Assembly: GCF_016900875.1 (NCBI RefSeq)
Contig: NZ_JAFEUM010000007.1
Coordinates: 213,510-277,509 of the forward strand
DNA: 64,000 nt
Reading direction: 5' to 3'
From: Vibrio ulleungensis
GTDB taxonomy: Bacteria; Pseudomonadota; Gammaproteobacteria; Enterobacterales; Vibrionaceae
Shown here: in pieces, positions 31,001 through 37,825 of the stretch
Layout: every line of letters starts with the position of its first letter
Position numbering within the stretch: position 1 is the stretch's first letter
The notes under the pieces: generated by a model
Databases searched by the model: none
What the model was told of the DNA's origin: nothing
What the model saw: only the letters and a program-made list of their open reading frames with translations
Program-made: the position numbers and the translations under genes

Positions 31001-32229
31001 ATCTTATTACCACCGCCATTTCCACCAGAAATATTGAGGTATCCATCAATAGGTTCCCATACGCTGCTGCCTTGTTGATACCGATTGGATTGAATGCTAT
31101 CTGGAAAATAAGGACAAATATCGGGAAGGGTAGTGTCAGGTGGGGTGACAGGTTCGTTATTACAATCTAACGACTGAATCTCAAGACCTTCTCCATTCAA
31201 GTTACCGGTTTTTAGTGGCGTATTCTTCTCTTCAATGAATCTATAATCTGCATCGCCGGGCCCTTTTAAGTAGTAATACTCTTTACCGCTGCTGCGTTGG
31301 TAATCGATTCGAACTTGGTAAGTCTCCCCCGTTATTAGAGACTGTTCATTAAATATGTAGTCAGCATCCGCAACTTCATTTTGAGTGTACCAAAGCGTTT
31401 GTTCTCGTTTGCTGCCCTGCGTGAAATAGACTTCTTGGAGAGTATCACTAGCCAGTACGTCAAAAGTTGTAATAAAGTCGTGCGAACCATTGACGTTACA
31501 TGTTTGTAAAGGCTCTTGCTCTGGTAACACGGTGGTCATTTCAGCATCGCCGTAGAGCTTTATTTCATCAGCGGTCAATGTTCCCTGAAAGTCCATTCCT
31601 TGCAGGTCGATATAATTCTCAGCGACTATGTGCCCAACGAAAGAATTATCGTCTTCGTTACCCGTGATAGTGACAATACCGTCACCCACGCTGCTATCTA
31701 TAGGTGAGACTAAAACAAAGTTATTTGGATCATCATTGACGACGGTAATCGTTGACTTGTCAAAGTTAAACAGTGGTGCAAAGAGCGTTACATTTTCTCC
31801 AACACTTAACCCATTACTACTGGTGAATTTTGCCTCTTTATTTGTGTAGTAAATGGTATTAGATGCTAAAGTGACTGTGCCACTTTGATCGTTGAGATTA
31901 ACCAAAGTTGCATCTGCTGGAATTTGCCAATTTGGCGCTGTGGTTAACACAAGAGCTGAATTGGCCTCGCAATTTTTATTACTATTAGTTCCGCAAGGCT
32001 TATTTGGCTGCTCGATATTGTTGGATTCGGTGTAACCTAAATCAGTCGAGTCAACCGCTCCAGATATAGAATAATTATCTAATATCGATATTGTGCCGTC
32101 TGCGTCCGACCAAGTCTGAGCCGCTGTTGCTGGGAGTGATTGACTAGGCAATGGCCAGTAAGGGGCACCTTGTGCAAGGCAGGATACAAATATCAGTGCG
32201 TAAAGCCATCTAATCCAAAGATTAAGCAT
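28078..32229 (-). CDS. mshQ: MSHA biogenesis protein MshQ
   Basis: Large secreted or surface protein (1383 aa) encoded last in the MSHA pilin operon; its molecular role is not established. A signal peptide (cleavage about residue 21) is followed by two stretches with repeated short strands that look like beta-solenoids (about 110-235 and 480-640), a Ser/Gly-poor linker rich in Pro and Asp (around 360), an immunoglobulin-like region (about 650-760) and a long C-terminal region of the type found in MshQ proteins, ending VIYRGERGLTGN. It overlaps mshP by eight bases. Vibrio MshQ proteins vary in length; this copy appears intact. Confidence 0.85.
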   Translation of the reverse strand: MLNLWIRWLYALIFVSCLAQGAPYWPLPSQSLPATAAQTWSDADGTISILDNYSISGAVDSTDLGYTESNNIEQPNKPCGTNSNKNCEANSALVLTTAPNWQIPADATLVNLNDQSGTVTLASNTIYYTNKEAKFTSSNGLSVGENVTLFAPLFNFDKSTITVVNDDPNNFVLVSPIDSSVGDGIVTITGNEDDNSFVGHIVAENYIDLQGMDFQGTLTADEIKLYGDAEMTTVLPEQEPLQTCNVNGSHDFITTFDVLASDTLQEVYFTQGSKREQTLWYTQNEVADADYIFNEQSLITGETYQVRIDYQRSSGKEYYYLKGPGDADYRFIEEKNTPLKTGNLNGEGLEIQSLDCNNEPVTPPDTTLPDICPYFPDSIQSNRYQQGSSVWEPIDGYLNISGGNGGGNKIIFDDKNTTDALAFVSSSVSRASTSNNGCQYQDGENDGGACTVSNALNYFPDGVPDLDAFVASGPDIVAPESGNVDLSPGSYTSFSFGRNRSSITLAAGEYWVGSLSFNENDASLLVDGPVVIHYNTISFSQRDRMYLNAASSLDGFEHTDLTFIGHGADSKWHPVGGSDIKVSASVYVSSQSTVGFKVENTARFQMKGAITAPYIDFEARDTSFIQPQGIPGCSPPNPSVRLLLLTPKRAVNLTCEAGETLDFQVLNASNQPDGSFTGNIIANFSNSSTYVTTVKQGSSNGGNSYKTNTQGLLQIDLSDNTVGTVMVEAYIEGSESGTLQRGEYDFVPNRFEISDSVQSVIANQATTITIQALQCDESGNPAPISDDLYSGDKELELSITSYEAPTTLDLNVAEVISVKDRSDNWIAAPNSALELRFNSSASAETEVIYPEAGSVSYTLTDQVCITNDDNEQECEDIVGIQQLDARPWTFAICHDEKSLTGTSSSGDLDIDAFAAAGEFFTLNLHPLRYITGATDSATIDVTTLCGEAETQNFFGFDAPLGSAKLESTAIDSPTGGEIGDGILGTTEMTNEDQTNIVLNDLSWNDVGSLVVSASGAFLGDIKPGVRAIGRFYPKYLSAEDNVDHPTEHSSFAYMNQPLQHQFSVFAHAVDGTKVQNYHLFSPSYASEIQYIAQTSSAVDLVDRLFDDGSAIPTIYPVNNWVKTTPSDGEKPYSQLAVNFDAFSFMRTPILAETTFTDGPYTDSNTDFGLDVSRVFDGASWQTAIELTDEITQFVALQSAYDFRYGRMVLDDVAGNSGQGLTGSALIIPLRVEYWNGDRFIQNSSDGSTLAVGSTYNGEYHCVQQIWLDSGASVASFNGIGGVINGEASEQSIPSSSLLYGSHSDSSVREQIRMWLRIGSQEPQKVASIDPEINCPVNNYTNRPWLRYNWRNIGDEDPSAVITFGTFRGNDRVIYRGERGLTGN

Positions 32230-32698
32230 CGCTGTCTCCTTTCAACCAAACCTCTTGCACTCGCTCGACTTCAAACTTACTGCCATCACTACAGCGTGCT
32301 CGAGACGTCACTTTAATAAATTGAAGTTCTTCTGGAATGTAACTTGCATCTAAGTCTTGAGGAATTGCGCGGCAACTTATTATTGGGGCAGTGCAGGCTA
32401 GATCATTATTACTCACCATGTCTTCAGTTGCTGTTGAGCCGTCGATACCTTCACATAGCTCAGCGACAGTACTAGTCGAAGCCGTTAAAGGGTACAACTG
32501 CGTCATTGCCCATTCATTGGAAGAGTGCGCCAAAAACCAAGCTTGTGTGCCTAATACTTCGCGGGTCAATGTGTCTTGATTCGACCAATTCATTCGGGTG
32601 AGATTAGCGGCCAACAGCGCCAAAACCAAAATCACAAACAGTGCGACAATTAGCACACTGCCTTGTTGAGGTCTATGTGTCTGGTTTTTATTGAACAT
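32222..32698 (-). CDS. mshP: MSHA biogenesis protein MshP
   Basis: Minor pilin-like protein of the PilX type. A short positively charged leader ends at a Gly before SVLIVALFVILVLALLAANLTR, the hydrophobic helix. It lacks the classical Phe-Thr-Leu-Ile-Glu after the cleavage Gly. The globular part contains several cysteines. Length is 158 aa. It overlaps mshO by 11 bases. Confidence 0.85.
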   Translation of the reverse strand: MFNKNQTHRPQQGSVLIVALFVILVLALLAANLTRMNWSNQDTLTREVLGTQAWFLAHSSNEWAMTQLYPLTASTSTVAELCEGIDGSTATEDMVSNNDLACTAPIISCRAIPQDLDASYIPEELQFIKVTSRARCSDGSKFEVERVQEVWLKGDSDA

Positions 32699-33440
32699 TC
32701 ATCACCTGCACATCATGTTGATATTCACTTACCTCGTCGCCCAAATTGAACACGAAGTTCATATGAATGAGGCCGCCACGTTGCAATGAGGCTTGTTCAT
32801 ACGCAAAACTACTGTCCGTCGAATTTACGTATTCGGCTACTGTCACTGTACCCTCTGAACTGGTTTCTCTTGTTAGCAGTGAGCCGCTAATACAATAGGT
32901 GACTTTATTGTCTTCATTGAACACAAAATGTCGTCGTCCTATCGAGTGACTTTCTACTGTAGAGAGCACCTCCCCCGTACTATCTATGGCTATAGATTCG
33001 TCTTTCAAACTCAAGCGTTGGGGGCTACCACTTTCTAAGTCCTCGATCCGGCTTGGGTTGATGACCATAAAATCTTTATCATCAAAGGTTAATGGATAGC
33101 TAATTCCATCATTACCCAGCACAAACTCAAGCGTTAATATCGGATTTTCTGGATCATCTAAGTCGAGTTGCTCAATATAAAACCCCGTATATTTGATCGG
33201 GTAAAATGATAAGCATTTATTCAAGCTGGTCGTTTCAAAGCTGTTGGGGACGGCATGACGAAATTCACGCGTCATCTTTTCTAAAGCAAATCGAGCTTGA
33301 TTTTGTAGCCTCTGACGATCTGCCGAATCGACATATCCACGGGCACCAAACTCTACAAACCCAGCAATAGCTAAAAATAGTACAGAAACAACGGTAATGG
33401 TGATGATCATCTCAATGAGAGTAAAACCGTTTCTTCTCAT
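32688..33440 (-). CDS. mshO: MSHA minor pilin MshO
   Basis: Type IV minor pilin (250 aa), PilW-like in position. Prepilin leader MRRNG is followed by FTLIEMIITITVV, so it should be processed by the PilD peptidase, which is not in this window. A large beta-rich C-terminal domain follows. It overlaps mshD by one base and mshP by 11. Confidence 0.88.
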   Translation of the reverse strand: MRRNGFTLIEMIITITVVSVLFLAIAGFVEFGARGYVDSADRQRLQNQARFALEKMTREFRHAVPNSFETTSLNKCLSFYPIKYTGFYIEQLDLDDPENPILTLEFVLGNDGISYPLTFDDKDFMVINPSRIEDLESGSPQRLSLKDESIAIDSTGEVLSTVESHSIGRRHFVFNEDNKVTYCISGSLLTRETSSEGTVTVAEYVNSTDSSFAYEQASLQRGGLIHMNFVFNLGDEVSEYQHDVQVMNVQ

Positions 33441-34000
33441 TAGTAGTTCCCTCGGTAACCAATCATCGAAACGGAGCCGTACGTGTTGTTTAATACTTCG
33501 ACTGTGACTTTCTTCATTTCTGTTCCGTCGATACTTTCATATTCCACCTCAACAAAGACAGCGAAATTGGGGTAAGCGGAAACAATGCTATCACCTAAGA
33601 TATCGCGTAACGCTTTAGGATCATCGCTACATAGTGATTCACTCGCCGCATTAGTTGTCCAACACCCAATGTAATCGTCAACGTCGTTGTAAAGCTTAGG
33701 GTTATTGATTTCATCACTACTATCTGGACCAAACGGCTCGGTACACGCAGGTTGGCCTGATTCACCACAGCGCAGCAATCCTCCATTGGTATCACTGTTG
33801 TCTGCATAGCCGCGAGCTAAGACTTCGGTCATAAAGCTTTGTGCAAGCGCTGAAGCCCGCACTTCGTAATGAGGTTTACCCGATTGGGCGATTTCTGGAA
33901 AAAGAAAGCTCGACAATGTCACCATGGCGATCGCAAACACGACTATAGCGACAATGCTCTCGATAAGTGTGAAACCTTTTTGAGCATACTTAGCAATCAT
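33440..34000 (-). CDS. mshD: MSHA minor pilin MshD
   Basis: Type IV minor pilin of PilV type (186 aa). The leader MIAKYAQKG precedes FTLIESIVAIVVF. The ATG at 34000 is chosen because an AGGGG Shine-Dalgarno lies seven bases upstream and the leader then has normal length; a longer frame from 34090 overlaps mshC needlessly. Four cysteines in the globular domain suggest disulfides. It overlaps mshC by 11 bases. Confidence 0.88.
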   Translation of the reverse strand: MIAKYAQKGFTLIESIVAIVVFAIAMVTLSSFLFPEIAQSGKPHYEVRASALAQSFMTEVLARGYADNSDTNGGLLRCGESGQPACTEPFGPDSSDEINNPKLYNDVDDYIGCWTTNAASESLCSDDPKALRDILGDSIVSAYPNFAVFVEVEYESIDGTEMKKVTVEVLNNTYGSVSMIGYRGNY

Positions 34001-34493
34001 ACACATACCCCTGACTATTAATGCACACTGGGTATTTATCACCAAATTGATTAGTAATATCGATGGTAATTGGCATAGTGCAGCTGCCACTGCAAGTAGG
34101 GTTGCCTAGCAAATCAAAACTGACCTGAATGGAAGGAGAAAATGAGAGTTCAGTATTGTCTAAAAAGACTTTATCGCTAAATTGCTCACCACTGGAACTG
34201 CACGCAGCGACTGAACCTAAGCATTGGTTGGTGACCGATAATTGATAGTGCTTACAGGCAGTGCACGAAGGATCATTAATATCTTCGATGTTGGATTGCA
34301 TTCGGCCAAGTTGAATTTGTCGAATAACATTGATGCTTTGATCTTGAGCTGCGTAGCCAGAGAATTCGCCTACACCTATGAACTTACTTGCCGCATAAAC
34401 CGCAACAATGGCTAATAATATGACGACCACAATCAGTTCAATAAGAGTGAAACCCAGTTGCTGCTTAAGATGTGGAAAAGGCTTTATAGTCAC
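33990..34493 (-). CDS. mshC: MSHA minor pilin MshC
   Basis: Type IV minor pilin of the GspH/FimT kind. The leader ends LKQQLG and the helix starts FTLIELIVVVILL. I place the start at a GTG (34493), preceded by a GAGAT Shine-Dalgarno, giving a 167-residue product with a 14-residue leader; an ATG at 34541 would give an unusually long leader. It is preceded by a terminator and an AT-rich promoter-like tract, so the mshCDOPQ block may be transcribed separately from mshBA. Confidence 0.8.
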   Translation of the reverse strand: MTIKPFPHLKQQLGFTLIELIVVVILLAIVAVYAASKFIGVGEFSGYAAQDQSINVIRQIQLGRMQSNIEDINDPSCTACKHYQLSVTNQCLGSVAACSSSGEQFSDKVFLDNTELSFSPSIQVSFDLLGNPTCSGSCTMPITIDITNQFGDKYPVCINSQGYVYDC

Positions 34494-34514
34494 AAGTACA
34501 TCTCTAATCACTAA

Positions 34515-34530
34515 GTGATTATAATTATAC
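34515..34530 (-). promoter_or_regulatory. Candidate -10 elements upstream of mshC
   Basis: Two overlapping minus-strand TATAAT hexamers lie about 25-35 bases before the mshC GTG. No good -35 is seen at 16-18 bases, so this is a weak prediction. Confidence 0.35.
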
Positions 34531-34565
34531 AAGAAATACAAACTACTGCATGAATTTCGTGCAAA

Positions 34566-34592
34566 AGAAAGGCTAGCAAATGCTAGCCTTTA
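34566..34592 (-). terminator. Terminator of the mshBA transcript
   Basis: A near-perfect eleven-base stem (AAAGGCTAGCA with its complement) is followed by TTTCTTTT on the minus strand. It lies about 330 bases beyond the mshA stop and just upstream of mshC, so mshA mRNA has an unusually long 3' untranslated part if it ends here. Confidence 0.8.
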
Positions 34593-34919
34593 TACAGTTT
34601 TACAAGCCAAAGTGACATATCAATATAGTTAGTAAGATACAGTTTAGCTTTACTCTGCACATTTACTTATTGTTATGAACTTACTAAATAGCTATATACA
34701 TTGTTACCCGTTTTAGCTGCTGTAGTTACTGAGGGCATAGCACCTGACTGAACACTTTCATAGGTTGCAACGTAATCATCAATAACTATCCGATGACACA
34801 ACAGCTATGTAATAATTAGCTATATTAAAATAGACAGCAATAACGAAACTGGCTTAAATAGCATAACTAAATTAGAGAACTACTATTGTTTTAGTTAATT
34901 ACTAAGACTAAAAACCAGT

Positions 34920-35414
34920 TTAACAACCGCTAGCATCTGCTGCAGATATTGTAGGAACCCCACCCTCTACAGACGGTGCTGTATAAGAAACTACACAACT
35001 TGTGCCGTCTGAACTATCAGCAAATCTGTATACGATCTCATCACCAGTACCTGTCCCAGCACTGCCCTGAGTTGTATCAACTACCCAATCGTCGCCTGTT
35101 GTAAGTCCTTCAACGGCTCTTCCGATACCACTTTCATCTGCTGCTGGGTAACCATAAACAGTAATAATGTCGTCACCACCAGCTATTCCAGTTGGAACTG
35201 CACCAGACTCTGACCGTTCCTGACCTTCGATAGCCGACTTACCATATACAATAGAACCTGCCCCTGCCATCGCACCTTTAAGCCCTTGCAACGAGGATGC
35301 ACGAGCATCAGATTGAAGATTCAAAAAACGAGGTGCTGCTGTAACAGCCAAAATACCCAAAATAACGATAACAACCACTAACTCAATAAGAGTGAAACCT
35401 TTTTGATTTTTCAT
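34920..35414 (-). CDS. mshA: MSHA major pilin MshA
   Basis: Structural subunit of the mannose-sensitive haemagglutinin pilus, which attaches vibrios to surfaces such as chitin. Leader MKNQKG is cut before FTLIELVVVIVILGILAVTAAPRF, a classic type IVa pilin helix with Glu5. The 164-residue product has two cysteines in the C-terminal part (SCVVSY and the terminal GC), giving the usual D-region disulfide. It is 29 bases downstream of mshB. The globular domain is rich in Gly, Ser, Thr and Ala. Confidence 0.92.
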   Translation of the reverse strand: MKNQKGFTLIELVVVIVILGILAVTAAPRFLNLQSDARASSLQGLKGAMAGAGSIVYGKSAIEGQERSESGAVPTGIAGGDDIITVYGYPAADESGIGRAVEGLTTGDDWVVDTTQGSAGTGTGDEIVYRFADSSDGTSCVVSYTAPSVEGGVPTISAADASGC

Positions 35415-35443
35415 AATTCAATTCTCTTGGTCTAATTAAAATT

Positions 35444-36013
35444 CTAGTCTTCTAGTGTAACGGTGACACTACCTTTTGTAACATCGTACTCGAAGTAATG
35501 CCCAGAATCTGTGCTTCCCTCTAACTGTGTATAACGGCAGACATTTGCATCAATACGATCCGCACGGTATTTATAGGTAGAGTCGGCCTCAACTTCAGTT
35601 GGAACGCCTACTTTAGGTGGGTTTTGCAACATAAAGTCCATTAAGTCACGACAGGTAGCATTGTTTGTAATTGATGTCGGTGAACTTCCTGTTGGTACAT
35701 CCTCACCCACGTATGCTATAGGGTAACCATCCCGAAATCCATCATTGGTTGCACTTGTCAGCCAAAAGTAATCACCGTCATAATTTACATAGTTGGTGTT
35801 AGTCGCATCCAAATTAGGGCGAACTTCCGCTTCCCATTGCGCTCGTGCTGAGAGAACGGCAGTTGCATAACCGCCAGCAACGCCTTCAATACTGGCTTGC
35901 TTAGCTTGATCGGTTACATCCAAGAATCGTGGTAGTGCAGCAACAGCCAAAAGGCCTAAAACTACAATTACAATCACGAGCTCTACTAATGAGAAACCAC
36001 TTTGTCTTTTCAT
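35444..36013 (-). CDS. mshB: MSHA pilin-like protein MshB
   Basis: Minor pilin encoded before mshA. Leader MKRQSG is followed by FSLVELVIVIVVLGLLAVAALPRF. Globular region has two cysteines (TCRDL and VCRYT). The start is either this ATG or a GTG two codons earlier at 36019; the AAGAG Shine-Dalgarno is closer to the GTG. Length 189-191 aa. It heads the pilin block, after a 97-base gap from mshF that holds repeated GTACAAA motifs. Confidence 0.88.
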   Translation of the reverse strand: MKRQSGFSLVELVIVIVVLGLLAVAALPRFLDVTDQAKQASIEGVAGGYATAVLSARAQWEAEVRPNLDATNTNYVNYDGDYFWLTSATNDGFRDGYPIAYVGEDVPTGSSPTSITNNATCRDLMDFMLQNPPKVGVPTEVEADSTYKYRADRIDANVCRYTQLEGSTDSGHYFEYDVTKGSVTVTLED

Positions 36014-36040
36014 AAACACATCACTCTTAAGTTAACGTTA

Positions 36041-36069
36041 TTTGTACCAATCATGTACAAACTTTGTAC
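36041..36069 (-). promoter_or_regulatory. GTACAAA repeats before mshB: candidate operator
   Basis: A perfect 15-base palindrome (GTACAAA, one base, TTTGTAC; 36055-36069) and a further TTTGTAC at 36041-36047, exactly 22 bases from the matching half-site. This is about two helical turns. It lies 28-56 bases upstream of the mshB start, where a promoter for mshBA is expected. No regulator is identified. Confidence 0.45.
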
Positions 36070-36110
36070 TAAAGTTGTTTGGGCGCGCAATAATACACAC
36101 CTGGTAACAC

Positions 36111-36578
36111 TTAATCTAGCGAAACTCTGACTCTGACAGAAAATTGACTGTTGTCGATCATTAAATTTAATTGTTGCCCTGTTTTGTATTGATATTGGCA
36201 CTCTATTTTGCCCGATTCATTCAGCTGAGTTATAGATGGTGAGTCATTACCAAACACAGCAATCGTCGGATGTAATATTGTTAGCCAATGCAAACAGTTA
36301 ACATCATTATCTAAAGTAGGCAGCACCCACCCCTTATCATTAAAGGCAATACGCATACCTTCGGCTTCAATGTCGCTTGGTTGACCATTAACAATCCAGT
36401 ACTGTTTATACTTGTTCGCCACATCTAAAATTCGCGAACCTGTCACCATTAAGGCCGTATGTTCTGCCTCTTCTTCGACACTCAATAAATTGTAAAGCAA
36501 TGTTGCTGTCAAAGCTAATATTACAATTAACCAAACACTTAACCGACTTACACGTACTGTTCTGTGCGGTTCTACCAT
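36111..36578 (-). CDS. mshF: MSHA biogenesis protein MshF
   Basis: Small (155 aa) bitopic membrane protein of the MSHA secretory block, function unassigned. One N-terminal membrane helix (about 12-30) follows a basic segment; the rest is periplasmic, with two cysteines (NCLHW and ECQYQ). It has no prepilin motif. Identified by position between mshG and mshB and by general family look. Confidence 0.8.
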   Translation of the reverse strand: MVEPHRTVRVSRLSVWLIVILALTATLLYNLLSVEEEAEHTALMVTGSRILDVANKYKQYWIVNGQPSDIEAEGMRIAFNDKGWVLPTLDNDVNCLHWLTILHPTIAVFGNDSPSITQLNESGKIECQYQYKTGQQLNLMIDNSQFSVRVRVSLD

Positions 36579-36592
36579 GGCAAAATACCTAC

Positions 36593-37816
36593 CTATTTAC
36601 CTTGAATGGCATCTAACATGCCCCACATAGGTAAGAAGATACCTAGCGCTAAAATAAGCACCATTCCGGCGACAATCACCAGTAATATTGGCTCGATTCG
36701 AGCGGTTAGAGTTTTTAGGTCGTAATCCACTTCACGGTCATAAAAGTCAGCGACTTCTAACAGTAACTCATCAATACGCCCCGTTTCTTCACCAACGGTG
36801 ATCATCTGAACCACCAAGGGAGTAAACACACCACTATTTACCGCAGTCGCGGAAATCGCGCCCCCAGCCTCAATAGACGCTTTCATTTCGAGAAGGCGAG
36901 CCTCTAAGTATTTGTTGCCTAATGACTCTGCACTGAGCGCTATGGATTGATTTAACGGAACTCCCGACTGAAGCATCAACGAAAATGTACGAGAAAACCG
37001 AGACATCTGTGCTCGATTGACAATATTGCCAACAATAGGGAACCGCAATCGCAATTTATCCCAAGTTTCTCGACCGTCAGCAGTGTTAAGCCAGGTGCGA
37101 AACGCAAAGGCTAATGCCACAGAGACACCAATGATAAAGTGCCAGTAATTCACAAAGAAATTCGAAGTGCCTATTAATATTCTCGTTGGCAGCGGCAGCT
37201 CTACACTAAACCGCGAAAACATTGAGGCAAACTGTGGGATGACCCAAATGTTAAGCACAAACATTGCAATAACGATAAAACCAATGACGAGAGCCGGATA
37301 ACGCATCGCTGTTTTAATGCGTTTACGTGTTTCTACCTCTTGTTCAAAGTGATTACTGAGTTGCAGTAACACCTGATCCAAACGACCGGTATTCTCACCC
37401 ACAGCGATCATAGACACAAACAACGGGCTAAATGCCGCTGGGTGTTTTTGCATTGAAGTAGACAAGTTTCGACCATTAGTTAAGTCGGCACTGACCTCTG
37501 TGAGCGCTTGTTTTAGTTGCTTGTTGGTCGTATTAGCGGTTAGTCCACGTATTGCTCGCAGCAATGGCACGCCCGCTTTAGTCAAACTGTACATTTGACG
37601 ACAAAAAATCACTAAGACTTCCAACGGTATTGCAGGGGTGAATAATTCGGATAAATCGAAACTCGAGCCACCTTTTGACTTACCAACCGTCAACGAAGTA
37701 GGAGTCACCCCTTTATTCATTAATGACTCAATAGCCAGGTCTTCAGTCGCAGCATCGACTAGCCCGCTGACCTTTTTACCGTCTAATCCTCGTCCTTGGT
37801 ATCGATAAGTCGCCAT
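36593..37816 (-). CDS. mshG: MSHA platform protein MshG (PilC/GspF family)
   Basis: Polytopic inner-membrane platform on which the pilus ATPase acts. The protein (407 aa) shows the two GspF repeats (about 70-190 and 270-390), each with the VGENTGRLD / VGEETGRID loop, and three to four membrane helices. Complete compared with the family. Nine bases separate it from mshE. Confidence 0.93.
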   Translation of the reverse strand: MATYRYQGRGLDGKKVSGLVDAATEDLAIESLMNKGVTPTSLTVGKSKGGSSFDLSELFTPAIPLEVLVIFCRQMYSLTKAGVPLLRAIRGLTANTTNKQLKQALTEVSADLTNGRNLSTSMQKHPAAFSPLFVSMIAVGENTGRLDQVLLQLSNHFEQEVETRKRIKTAMRYPALVIGFIVIAMFVLNIWVIPQFASMFSRFSVELPLPTRILIGTSNFFVNYWHFIIGVSVALAFAFRTWLNTADGRETWDKLRLRFPIVGNIVNRAQMSRFSRTFSLMLQSGVPLNQSIALSAESLGNKYLEARLLEMKASIEAGGAISATAVNSGVFTPLVVQMITVGEETGRIDELLLEVADFYDREVDYDLKTLTARIEPILLVIVAGMVLILALGIFLPMWGMLDAIQGK

Positions 37817-37825
37817 AGTGCCCCG

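Larger units (their letters stand above)
34494..34919 (-). other. Long non-coding tract between mshA and mshC
   Basis: 426 bases, AT-rich. From the mshA side it holds a run without a start codon but free of stops for 43 codons (34673-34804, minus frame) whose translation (YVATYESVQSGAMPSVTTAA) has a coding-like composition, then the terminator at 34566-34592 and the promoter-like hexamers before mshC. It could be the decayed end of another pilin gene, or an RNA of unknown function. Confidence 0.6.
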
